A stretch of 64,000 nucleotides of DNA from Flavobacterium sp. KJJ (GTDB taxonomy: Bacteria > Bacteroidota > Bacteroidia > Flavobacteriales > Flavobacteriaceae), in assembly GCF_000708595.2 (NCBI RefSeq), contig NZ_JARP01000002.1:372001-436000 (forward strand), in the 5' to 3' direction. This document shows, piece after piece, positions 24,717-33,600 of this stretch; positions within the stretch are counted from its first letter, which is position 1; every line of letters begins with the position of its first letter. The notes under the pieces were generated by a model. The model was not told where the DNA came from. It did no database searches and saw nothing but the letters and a program-made list of their open reading frames with translations. The translations under genes were made by a program, and so were the position numbers.

Positions 24717-24767
24717 GATTTAAAAATTGAAGGATTTAAATACAATCACTTCTGTAATTTTTAAATC
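24717..24767. repeat. Inverted repeat between iscA and sufB
   Basis: GATTTAAAAATT (24717-24728) is the exact reverse complement of AATTTTTAAATC (24756-24767), with extra partial matches outside. AT-rich hairpin in the 94-bp leader of sufB. Confidence 0.6.
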
Positions 24768-24794
24768 TTTAAATTTTGCAATCATTTAATTATT

Positions 24795-25124
24795 TTAAAG
24801 AGAGAATGATTCTCCGCAACCACAAGTTCTGCTTGCATTTGGATTATTGAATACAAATCCTTTTCCGTTTAATCCGCCTGAGAATTCAAGAATTGTTCCG
24901 GCTAAATATAGGAATGATTTTTTTTCAACTGCAATTGTTATGTCGTTGTCTACAAATATTTTATCGTCGTCACCCTTGGTTTTATCAAATTTTAAATCAT
25001 AAGACAAACCAGAGCATCCGCCACTTTTCACGCCCACACGTACGTAGTCGCTAGCGGCATCAAAACCATCATCATGCATCAAATCGATGATTTTCTTTTT
25101 GGCTGTATCAGAAACTTTTATCAT
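24795..25124 (-). CDS. sufA: A-type Fe-S carrier protein (SufA/IscA-like)
   Basis: 109 aa, the full size of HesB/IscA proteins, which bind and deliver nascent clusters. The three ligand cysteines are present: C37 in KSGGCSGLSY, and C101 and C103 in SRTCGCGESF. It is the first gene of the suf transcript. SufR, IscR or Fur genes are not next to it, so the regulator is not apparent from context. The 358-bp upstream gap contains a -7 box at 25226-25233. Confidence 0.94.
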   Translation of the reverse strand: MIKVSDTAKKKIIDLMHDDGFDAASDYVRVGVKSGGCSGLSYDLKFDKTKGDDDKIFVDNDITIAVEKKSFLYLAGTILEFSGGLNGKGFVFNNPNASRTCGCGESFSL

Positions 25125-25225
25125 TGTTTATGGTATTTGTTTTCATTCATTTTAATTCGCATATAAATAGTAATTAAAGGATTACAATTTTTAATGCTGT
25201 TACAATGTTCAAATGAAATTGTCTG

Positions 25226-25233
25226 CAAAGATA
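25226..25233 (-). promoter_or_regulatory. -7 box of the suf operon
   Basis: TATCTTTG on the minus strand (TAnnTTTG), giving a leader of about 95 nt before the iscA/sufA ATG; the -33 element is weak. Confidence 0.55.
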
Positions 25234-25455
25234 CGACTTAAAAACCTTTTTCCATAACGGTTCACATTATTATAACAAATGTTAAAATAGATAGAAGTTA
25301 TTTTGCTTCCAAGAAATTAGATTGTTTTCAATTTTTTGAAGAAAAATAAAATAAAAACTTACAAAATTGCTTTTCCTTTGTTGATGAATTAATAATAATG
25401 GCTTTAAAGGGTTAAAATACCGTATTTTTACCTGTTACAGATGATGAAATAAGGT

Positions 25456-25463
25456 TATTTTTG
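25456..25463 (+). promoter_or_regulatory. -7 box upstream of the coiled-coil membrane protein gene
   Basis: TATTTTTG, 19 bp before the ATG at 25483; -33 only partly matching (GTTA at proper distance). Confidence 0.5.
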
Positions 25464-25482
25464 CAGAAAATTATGAGTAATT

Positions 25483-26403
25483 ATGAAAAAACATTACAAA
25501 GATAGCTGGATAAAAGCGCTGTTTGCGGTAGTTTTTGTTTTTGGAATAGGTGCTACATACTTGATTTTTAGCAATGAACCAGAACAAATGATAGAACAGT
25601 CTGATGATGACAGACTGGAAATTATGGGATCAAATTATGAGTCAGTTGCTCAGGAGAATATATTAGATTCCTTAAATAACTTAAAGCTGGCTTATGACGT
25701 GGCTATTTTTGAAAAAACAGCACTTTCACAAGAATTAGAACTCCAAAAAAGGAATATCGAAAATTTGATGGAAATCATAAAAGCATCTAAAAATCCCTCC
25801 ATTCAACAAATTAAAATTTATCGAAAACAGCTTTCAGATTTAAAAACTTCATTGGACGAAAAAGTTCTAGAAATTAAAAAATTAAAGTCTCAAAATAAAA
25901 ATCTGCTAACAGAAATTGAAACTCAAAATGTAGTCATGTACAAGCAAAAAGCTGAAAATGACACTTTAATTTCTAAACAGCAAAAATTAGAATCGACGCT
26001 AAAAGATGCTTCAAAATTATCTCTTAGTAATTTTAAAGCAATAGCGCTTCGCGAAAAAAGTTCCGGGAAAGAATTAGAAACAGAAAAGGCAAAAAACACA
26101 AAAAAACTAAAAATAAGTTTCTCTGTTAATGGAAATGCTGTAGCAAAAACCGGTAAGAGAGTATATTATGTACAGGTTCTAGATCAGAAAAACACAGTTT
26201 TGGGAGAAAATAAACTGATTGAATTTGATAATGATAAGGCTTTAGTTTATAGTTTTTTAGTAGCTCTTGATTTTCAGGGCAAAACTGCAAATGTATATGG
26301 CGTTTTAAATGCTGATGAAAGCCAGTTTAAAAAAGGAACTTATTTTGTCAATTTCTTCGACAAACAAGAAATAATGGGAAGCACTTCTATAACATTAGAA
26401 TAA
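25483..26403 (+). CDS. Membrane-anchored coiled-coil protein of unknown function
   Basis: 306 aa. A short cytoplasmic start (MKKHYKDSWIK) precedes one membrane helix (ALFAVVFVFGIGATYLIF), so the body should be periplasmic. Residues about 55-190 form a long heptad-patterned, Lys/Glu/Leu-rich coiled coil with repeated ELQKRN, QLSDLK and IKKLKSQNKNLL segments. The C-terminal 100 residues form a beta domain (LKISFSVNGNAVAKTGKRVY through FVNFFDKQEIMGSTSITLE). No enzyme motif was found. It has its own promoter-like box and precedes an unrelated MBL-fold gene. It could be a spacer or structural protein of the envelope. Confidence 0.78.
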   Translation: MKKHYKDSWIKALFAVVFVFGIGATYLIFSNEPEQMIEQSDDDRLEIMGSNYESVAQENILDSLNNLKLAYDVAIFEKTALSQELELQKRNIENLMEIIKASKNPSIQQIKIYRKQLSDLKTSLDEKVLEIKKLKSQNKNLLTEIETQNVVMYKQKAENDTLISKQQKLESTLKDASKLSLSNFKAIALREKSSGKELETEKAKNTKKLKISFSVNGNAVAKTGKRVYYVQVLDQKNTVLGENKLIEFDNDKALVYSFLVALDFQGKTANVYGVLNADESQFKKGTYFVNFFDKQEIMGSTSITLE

Positions 26404-26429
26404 CGGAATCCGAATTTTTAACTTGAAAA

Positions 26430-26463
26430 TTGTAGCGTAAGGAAATTGGATTTCCTAGTTTTG
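26430..26463 (+). promoter_or_regulatory. Promoter of the MBL-fold gene
   Basis: TTG (26430-26432), 23 bp, TAGTTTTG (26456-26463); within the Bacteroidota -33/-7 spacing range, 24 bp before the ATG. Confidence 0.65.
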
Positions 26464-26487
26464 TTTTCTTATTAGAAATATAGCTAC

Positions 26488-27345
26488 ATGAAACTTTACC
26501 CTATAGAATCTGGAAATTTTAAGTTAGATGGCGGCGCTATGTTTGGAGTTGTACCAAAAACAATCTGGAACAAAACAAATCCTGCCGACAACAACAATTT
26601 AATAGACATTGCAGCGCGATGTTTGCTTATTGAAGATGAAAATCGTTTGATTTTGATTGACACTGGAATGGGCGATAAGCAATCAGAGAAATTTTTTGGC
26701 TACTACTCGCTTTGGGGATCGCATTCTATTGATAAATCTCTCGCAAAATATGGTTTTCACCGGGATGATATTACCGATGTTTTTATGACGCATCTGCATT
26801 TTGACCATTGTGGCGGAAGCGTAAAATGGAATTCCAATAAAACCGGATACGAGCCCGCTTTTAAAAATGCTAAATATTGGAGCAACGAAAAGCACTGGGA
26901 ATGGGCTACGAAACCCAATCCGAGAGAAAAAGCTTCTTTTTTATCGGAGAATATTTTGCCAATGAAGAAAAGTGGACAATTGCATTTTGTTGAAAAACCT
27001 GATAGCGATTTCGGATTTTCAAAAGAATTAGGCTTCGGAATTTTTTATGCCGACGGTCATACCGAAAAACAAATGATTCCGCATATTCAATATAAGGATA
27101 AAACTATCGTTTTTTGTGCCGATTTGCTTGCTACTGCCGGCCATATTCCGTTGCCGTATGTTATGGGGTATGATACTCGACCACTTTTGACAATGCCTGA
27201 AAAAGCAAAATTGTTAAACAGTGCTGCTGATCTAAATTATTATTTATTTTTAGAGCATGATGCTCATAACCAAATCATCACTGTCGAACATACCGAGAAG
27301 GGCGTTCGATTAAAAGAAGTATTTTCTTGCGAAGCTATTTTTTAA
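26488..27345 (+). CDS. MBL-fold metallo-hydrolase
   Basis: 285 aa, no signal peptide. The metallo-beta-lactamase fold signature HLHFDH is at 102-107, preceded by LIDTGMGDKQ (57-66). Further metal ligands are likely in FYADGHTEKQM, VFCADLLATAG and FLEHDAH. This arrangement is that of the N-acyl-homoserine-lactonase/glyoxalase II-like hydrolases with a two-metal site. The substrate cannot be told from sequence. It is transcribed alone, with its own promoter and a strong terminator after it. Confidence 0.9.
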   Translation: MKLYPIESGNFKLDGGAMFGVVPKTIWNKTNPADNNNLIDIAARCLLIEDENRLILIDTGMGDKQSEKFFGYYSLWGSHSIDKSLAKYGFHRDDITDVFMTHLHFDHCGGSVKWNSNKTGYEPAFKNAKYWSNEKHWEWATKPNPREKASFLSENILPMKKSGQLHFVEKPDSDFGFSKELGFGIFYADGHTEKQMIPHIQYKDKTIVFCADLLATAGHIPLPYVMGYDTRPLLTMPEKAKLLNSAADLNYYLFLEHDAHNQIITVEHTEKGVRLKEVFSCEAIF

Positions 27346-27362
27346 TACTTGTTAAAAAAATA

Positions 27363-27405
27363 AAAAAACCTCTCATTTTAATATAAAAAGTGAGAGGTTT
27401 TTTCT
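27363..27405 (+). terminator. Rho-independent terminator after the MBL-fold gene
   Basis: 13-bp stem (27363-27375 with 27391-27403) followed by T's, 18 bp past the stop. Confidence 0.85.
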
Positions 27406-27571
27406 GATTTTAACACGAATTTGAATCACTTTTGGTTTCTTTTCAGTGAGATTTTATTCGTTAATTTTATTCCTTTTTTTTAACACATATTTTTTTATAA
27501 TCATCTGATTAGAGAGGCTTTATATTTGTTAATATAAATTCAAAACTTCTTTCATTTACAGGCTTTTAATG

Positions 27572-27602
27572 TTGTTTTTTAAAATTTTTTTAGATAGGTT
27601 TG
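27572..27602 (+). promoter_or_regulatory. Promoter of the two-gene TPR operon
   Basis: TTG (27572-27574), 20 bp, TAGGTTTG (27595-27602): optimal Bacteroidota promoter, 28 bp before the ATG. A second TATATTTG at 27521-27528 may be an additional start. Confidence 0.8.
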
Positions 27603-27629
27603 CAACTCAAAATTATTAATAATTAACCT

Positions 27630-28772
27630 ATGAAAAAAATCATTATTTTTACCTTATTAATGTCTGTTTTTAGCTCCAAAGCTCAGAAAGTAGACCTTGA
27701 TCGTTTTTATTTTGGTGTAAATTATCAAATTCTTCCAAAAGAATACGTTCCGTTCGAAAAAAGAACATTCTCATCAAGAGTAAAATTAGGCTCAGCTTTA
27801 TACAGTTATGTAAATCCAGAAACTGCAAATGAAAAAGTTTATATAACAGGCTGGAAAAAAGTTGAATCGAATGGTACTGTTGATATCGAACTTAATTTAG
27901 AAGATTTTGTTGAAAGAGGTGTTTCAACCCAGACAAGAATTGAAGATGAGAAAAGAGATAAAGACGGCAAAGTTACAACACCTCGAAAAGTATATTATTA
28001 TGTAGTTGCAACCTATGCGACTAGAGGTTATGCTAAAGTAAAAGGGCCCGTTACTGCGGTGCCAGTTTCAGATAAACAAATCGAAGCCGAAAAAGCAAAA
28101 CAAGCTGCAGCTGCAAGCAACAGATTTTTGAAAAATGCAGTTGTGAAAAAAGATTCTACTGCATCAAACGAAGGCTTTAATGTTAGCTTCAATGGTGAAC
28201 TAAAATACACTTCAAAAGAATCTTTAGATCCGTCATTGCCTTTGAAGGAGTTTAACATGAACAGAACTGCTATCAAAGATCAAACATTAAGAGATTTTGC
28301 TAATAACTCGTTGTCTGCTTTCGGTAATAATATTGATAGAGTTTATGGTTTTAAACCTAAAAGCGATAACGAAATTCTATGGATTTTGGATGCCAAAAGT
28401 GATGAAGGAAAAACTCAAATTGAGGCAATTCAGGCAGTTAAAGCTTTATTTGCTACCATGAAAGCTGACGAGCCAATAGATGAATTAAAAACAAATATGC
28501 AACCTCTTATCGAGTACTTTGAGTCATTGAAAACAAAATATACTGAGGATAATAAACCTTCGCGTAAAATGAGATATTCAGCTTATTATAATTTAGCTGT
28601 TATTTACCTTATGTTAGATCAGCCGGAAAAAACTATTGCCGAATCTGAGAAATTAATCGCAAATGATTATGATAAAAGTGATGGAAAAGCATTGATAGAA
28701 AGAGCAAATAATTTAATTGCAAGCTTTAAGGCATCAAAATTGAATACGACACATAACCCAGCTTTAAAATAG
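27630..28772 (+). CDS. Exported TPR-like protein, first gene of a two-gene operon, function unknown
   Basis: 380 aa with signal peptide MKKIIIFTLLMSVFSSKA, cleaved before QKV. The N-terminal half is beta-rich (VDLDRFYFGVNYQILPKEYV). A Lys/Ala-rich linker at about residue 150 is followed by a segment of conserved strands. The C-terminus (about 310-365) is a tetratricopeptide-like helix pair, RKMRYSAYYNLAVIYLMLDQ followed by PEKTIAESEKLI. The same TPR phrase recurs in the next gene's product (QIRFSANYNLAATYILLGNP), so the two proteins are related in architecture. No lipobox, no T9SS tail. Separated from its partner gene by 6 bp. Likely periplasmic. Confidence 0.8.
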   Translation: MKKIIIFTLLMSVFSSKAQKVDLDRFYFGVNYQILPKEYVPFEKRTFSSRVKLGSALYSYVNPETANEKVYITGWKKVESNGTVDIELNLEDFVERGVSTQTRIEDEKRDKDGKVTTPRKVYYYVVATYATRGYAKVKGPVTAVPVSDKQIEAEKAKQAAAASNRFLKNAVVKKDSTASNEGFNVSFNGELKYTSKESLDPSLPLKEFNMNRTAIKDQTLRDFANNSLSAFGNNIDRVYGFKPKSDNEILWILDAKSDEGKTQIEAIQAVKALFATMKADEPIDELKTNMQPLIEYFESLKTKYTEDNKPSRKMRYSAYYNLAVIYLMLDQPEKTIAESEKLIANDYDKSDGKALIERANNLIASFKASKLNTTHNPALK

Positions 28773-28778
28773 AAATTC

Positions 28779-30419
28779 ATGAAAAAAATTACAAAGATTA
28801 TTTTACTTGTTGTACTAGCAGGAATTAATCAGACTGTCAGTGCTCAATCTACAGGTTGGTTTGGTAAAGCAGTAGTATCTAACTCGCTTAATTTACGCGG
28901 TCCTGTACCCCCAACAAACTTAGAATACGGAAAATATAAATCATACGAGATGATTCTGGATCTTGCACCTGGATTAGAAAACAGTATGAATAATAGAAAA
29001 ATTCCTTATTCTGCAGAAAAATATTATGAAGCTTTTGCAATTTCTGGTTTGAAAAAACAAAAGGAAGGCGATTTTAAAGTAAAATACAATTTAACTCGTT
29101 TTGAACTTGTAAATGATGAGGATTATGTGCAAAATACATATCAAAAGGCTCCAGCATATTACATTGGTTTAGAGTCTAATCTTGAAATAACAGACAAAAC
29201 AGGAAAAGTGATTTACAAAAGATATACTACTCCTAAGGTTTGTATGTATGTGATAAATCCGTCAGAGACTTATGATAATTTAACGTATAAAATATTGACT
29301 GACAATTTCTACAGCATGATTGAAGAATTTGAAGGTTTTTACTTGTACGGGCCAAAAATTACAAACATGAGATATTCTGATCTTGAAAAAAAGAAAAAAT
29401 CAAAATCAACATTTAACATTGAAGAATACAATCAGTCGCTTCAGGTTATGCCAACTTTAGTTGATGTAGACAGAGAAAACTGGGCAGATTTATTTGGAGA
29501 AGCTCAAAAATTCTGGAAAGAGCTTGTGAATTTTCAAGATAAAGATGATGAAGATTTAGCCAAACAAATCAGATTCAGTGCCAACTATAATTTAGCGGCA
29601 ACTTATATTCTTTTAGGAAATCCAGAGGAAGCTTCGAAGTATTTACCGGGAATAAAAGAGAATGAAAAAAGCTTTTTGGGTATTAGAAAAGATTTTCCAT
29701 ATATGACAAGTGTAGTTGAGGATATTGAAAAATACAAAAAACTTACTGAAAAAGCATTTACTATTGAGGCAATTCCTCAAGAACCAGTTTTACCTTCATA
29801 CAAAAAAGCAGCAACAGCGTTTAGATATGCAGAATTTCCAGGTGAAGTTTTAGATACAGATTCTAAAGTTTGGAAAGGTAAAGTTAGGGTTATCAGTGAT
29901 TATCCTGAGTTGGTAGATTTAAGAACACAAGAAACTGTATCGGGCTTAAGATCGATGATGGACGGAATTGGTTCTGAAAAAAGCAGTGTTTACATCTATA
30001 TTGACGGACAGAAAAAACCGGAAAGAACAAACTTGAAAAAAGTAGTTAATATTAAAGATGAAGAAGGCAGAATCTACATTGTAGGTAAAACTGGAAGAGG
30101 AGTTCCTGCAATTTCATTTGGAGACAAGCCGGCAACAAGCTCAAAAAGATATTCAATGTTTGAAGAAGTTAAAAAAGGAGGAAAAGTTTCTTTATATCAT
30201 GAGTTCTTCCCACAAGACGCTTATACTTTGAAAAAATCAATCGAGGATGAGTTCTTTTCTCCGCCAATTTTCCTTGGAAGAAGAAAAGCATTAAAAGAAT
30301 ATTTCTCTGATTGTCCTCAAATGATGGAAAGTATCGATAAGGGTGCTTATGACTTTGAAAACAAAGAAACGTATATCAAAATGTATGATGATTACAGTAA
30401 ATTTTGTGGTAATTCATAA
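28779..30419 (+). CDS. Exported TPR-like protein, second gene of the operon, function unknown
   Basis: 546 aa with signal peptide MKKITKIILLVVLAGINQTVSA. The N-terminus (NSLNLRGPVPPTNLEYGKYK) is followed by a region describing inherited polypeptide strands (ITDKTGKVIYKRYTTPK). A central tetratricopeptide-like helix pair contains IRFSANYNLAATYILLGNPE (about residues 268-287), echoing the upstream gene product. A C-terminal third of mixed alpha/beta follows, ending in a conserved-looking EYFSDCPQMMESI with the only late Cys residues. No named domain is recognised. It ends with a strong terminator. The pair is probably an envelope complex, by inference from shared operon and paralogy only. Confidence 0.8.
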   Translation: MKKITKIILLVVLAGINQTVSAQSTGWFGKAVVSNSLNLRGPVPPTNLEYGKYKSYEMILDLAPGLENSMNNRKIPYSAEKYYEAFAISGLKKQKEGDFKVKYNLTRFELVNDEDYVQNTYQKAPAYYIGLESNLEITDKTGKVIYKRYTTPKVCMYVINPSETYDNLTYKILTDNFYSMIEEFEGFYLYGPKITNMRYSDLEKKKKSKSTFNIEEYNQSLQVMPTLVDVDRENWADLFGEAQKFWKELVNFQDKDDEDLAKQIRFSANYNLAATYILLGNPEEASKYLPGIKENEKSFLGIRKDFPYMTSVVEDIEKYKKLTEKAFTIEAIPQEPVLPSYKKAATAFRYAEFPGEVLDTDSKVWKGKVRVISDYPELVDLRTQETVSGLRSMMDGIGSEKSSVYIYIDGQKKPERTNLKKVVNIKDEEGRIYIVGKTGRGVPAISFGDKPATSSKRYSMFEEVKKGGKVSLYHEFFPQDAYTLKKSIEDEFFSPPIFLGRRKALKEYFSDCPQMMESIDKGAYDFENKETYIKMYDDYSKFCGNS

Positions 30420-30443
30420 TCTTGATTTCAAGTATAATTTAAT

Positions 30444-30476
30444 AAAAGGGCTGTCGTTTAGACAGCCCTTTTTTTG
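30444..30476 (+). terminator. Rho-independent terminator of the TPR operon
   Basis: 12-bp GC-containing stem AAAAGGGCTGTC (30444-30455) with 30461-30472, 5-nt loop, T run. Confidence 0.92.
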
Positions 30477-30633
30477 TGGTTTTGAGAATTGAAAACCTGC
30501 TTTAAATAAAATCATTCCTTACCTGAATTAAGATAATTAGGATCGTATTTTATTTCTTTAAATAGTTTTAAAGTGAATAAATCCATTTAAAAACTAATTA
30601 ATTGAGCAATAGTAAATTATCTTGAACATATTC

Positions 30634-30676
30634 ACAAAAAAAATACCCATTTTCAACGAAATGAAAATGGGTATTT
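30634..30676 (-). terminator. Terminator of the smaller LRR gene
   Basis: 15-bp perfect stem (30641-30655 with 30662-30676); on the minus strand it is followed by a run of T's (30634-30643), 19 bp past the LRR stop. Confidence 0.85.
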
Positions 30677-30694
30677 ATATTTAAGTAATAGTAA

Positions 30695-33600
30695 TTATTC
30701 TACTATAATTTTCTTAGCCGAAGCTGCATCTTGATTTATTAAATAAACATAATAAACTCCTCTTGGCAATCCAGACAAGTCTATTGTATTGTTGGTATTG
30801 CTGGAATCTAGAGTAAAGGTTTTTACCAATTGCCCGATCGAATTGTAAACCGTTGCTTTTTCTAAAGCAATATTGTTAATGTTTACTTCTCCTTTGGTTG
30901 GATTTGGATACAGTACAACTTTGTCAAAAACAGACTCTTCAAGACCTAAAGAACAGGTTGCAGAATAAACAGTATTTGCTTCTTTAATCTTAGACCAATT
31001 GGCGGTTGAATAATCTGGATCATCTACCTTGATGCAGTTTAAAGATTTGTTTCCTAAGAAACTAGTATAAATTGAAAGCTCTGATTTCTTGCCAGTTTGG
31101 GATGGTAAAATAAAGTTTTTGTTGTTCCCATTTTGAATATTCAATGATGTTAGAGGATTATACTCAACATATAACGCCTTTAATTTTGGATTTTGTGAAA
31201 CATCAAGCGTGGTTAACTTGTTTCCAAAAGCATTTAAAAGTAATAATTCTTTATTTTCAGAAACATCTAAGCTTGTCAACTCTAAAAGATCACAACCGAT
31301 CACTTCAATTTTTTTGTTTGCTGTTAAATCTAATGACGCTATACTGTTAAAACCACAATCTAATGTTACTAGATTTGTTTGTTTTGATAAGTCGAGTACG
31401 GTTATATTATTACGACGGCAATTCAGAAGCGTTAGATTATGATTGGTAAGATCTATTTCGGTTACTTTATTATAATTAAAATCCAAGCTCTCAAGGTTTA
31501 TGTTTTTAGAGATATCTATTGAACTTATTTGATTTTGTGAAAATCTAAGACTACGAAGTTTAATGTTTTTAGACACATCTAAACTAGTTAAATTATTTTC
31601 GCTGACATCTACATTTTCAAGCATTAGATTTTTGCTAAAATCAACAGTTGTTAACTTATTAGAAGTACAAAAAAAGTATTTTAAAGCTGCAAAATCTTCT
31701 AATCCTGTTAAGTCACTAATATTAGAATTCGAAACATCCAGCAAGGTAATATTATTTATGTCAGCAGTTTTAACTTTCCCATTTTTCCCATCTTTATCAA
31801 TTCCTAATGCAATTAATTTGTCTTCAAAATTAGGATCTGGAATTAAGGTGTAAGGAGTACAGTCTACATTGAACTGCGCAGTTGCATCTTTAACATTCGA
31901 CCAATTTGCAGTAGAATAATCAACATCATCAACCTCAATACATTTAAGGTTTGGATTACCCCAAAATTGTATATGCGAAGCGGTTAATTGTAATAATGTA
32001 TTTTTTCCATTTTTCAAATTCAGACTTGACAAATTATTAAATCCACACATTAGGTGGGTTAAAGCCGGATTCTTAGAAACATCTAAACTTGTTAAAAGGC
32101 TGGAGTTACATTCTAAATCAGTTAAATCTGTATTTTTAGAAACATTTATTGATGTTAATTTGTTAGATGAACTTCTAATTGTTTTCAGTAATAAATTGTT
32201 AGAAAAATCTAACGTCTGAATGTCATTTGAACCACAAAAGATTAACGTTAATAAAGTATTATTAGAAATGTTTAAAGATGATAATCTATTAGCGCCACAA
32301 TTAAAAGTTTTTAGTGCTATATTTTGAGAAATATCTAAATTGGTAATTTGATTAGCGCTACAATTCAGATTAGTTAATAGGACATTTTTAGAAACATTTA
32401 AACTTGTTAGTTTACCAGTACCTCTTGTAATTGAGCTTCCACTCCTACCAATACACATTAAATTAGTTAGTTGCGTATTATTAGAAACATCTAAATTTGT
32501 TAAATAATCAGTATCACAATTTAAATAAGTCAATAAGGTGTTTTTTGAAATATTTATTGAGGTAATTTGATTGTCAAAACAATCTAATGATTTTAGAGCA
32601 ATATTTTTAGAAAGATCAAGGCTTGTTAATTTGTTAGAGTTACAATTTAAATCAGTTAAATTCACAAAATCTTCAATTCCAGATAAATTTAAAATTGAAG
32701 CATTATTAAGATTTAATGTTGTAACGGCATTTACGTTTGAAGTCAAAACTTTTCCATCTGTAGCGCCAGAATCTATTCCAAGAGCGATTAGTTTTTTCTC
32801 AAAATTAATATCTGGAATTAAAGTATAAGGTCTGCAGTCTGTATTAAATTGAGCAGTGGCATCTTTTTTGGACGACCAATTTGCTGTTGAATATGTGGCG
32901 TCATCTACTTGAATACAAGTAAGATCAGGATTGTTTGCAAAATTAGAATAAGTCAGATCTAAATGAATGTTGTTTCCGTTTTTTAGATTTAAATAAGTCA
33001 AACTGTTATTCTCGCAGGCTAGCTCTGTAATCTTAGGATTTTTAGAAATATCAAGACTTGTAATTTTATTGTTAAGACAATCCAATAGGTATAATTCTAG
33101 ATTAAAGGTTACATCCAAAGAGGTCAGTTCATTAAAATGACACATCAATTCTGTAAGTAAAATGTTTTTAGAAACATTTAAACTAGAAATTTTATTGTAA
33201 TGACAAACTAAAGAAGTTAAAAGCGTATTGTTTGATACATTTAGGCTGGTCAAAGAATTGTTCCCACAAGTTAAATCGGTCAAGGCAATATTGCTGTCAA
33301 CATTTAAACTTATTAGTTTATTCGAGCTGACAGTTAATCGTTTTAAAAGTGTATTTTGAGATACATCTAAAGCCGTCAGCTGATTAACCATAGCGTTTAA
33401 TCCAGTCAAATTAATGTTTTTTGAAACATTTAAATCGGTTAATGAATTTCTCTGACAGTCAAGTGCTTCTAATAGAACGTTTGAAGTGATGTCTAAAGCA
33501 GCTAACTTATTATATCCAAGATTTAAATTTACTAATTTGGTGTTTTTCGAAATATTAATGCTTGTTAATTGGTTTCTAGAACAATCTAAATCTGTCAAGG

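Larger units (their letters stand above)
25125..25482. other. Divergent intergenic region between the suf operon and the coiled-coil gene
   Basis: 358 bp without a credible gene. It holds a TATCTTTG box for the suf side and a TATTTTTG box for the plus-strand gene. The rest is AT-rich, with no clear operator or riboswitch-like structure found by eye. Confidence 0.6.

Noticed and set aside
23252..24745. Longer SufB start at 24745
   Set aside because: The extra 15 codons run through an AT-rich inverted repeat and are not part of the family N-terminus.
25125..25482. Riboswitch or small gene in the 358-bp gap before suf
   Set aside because: No conserved fold or coding frame could be recognised; only two promoter-like boxes are supported.
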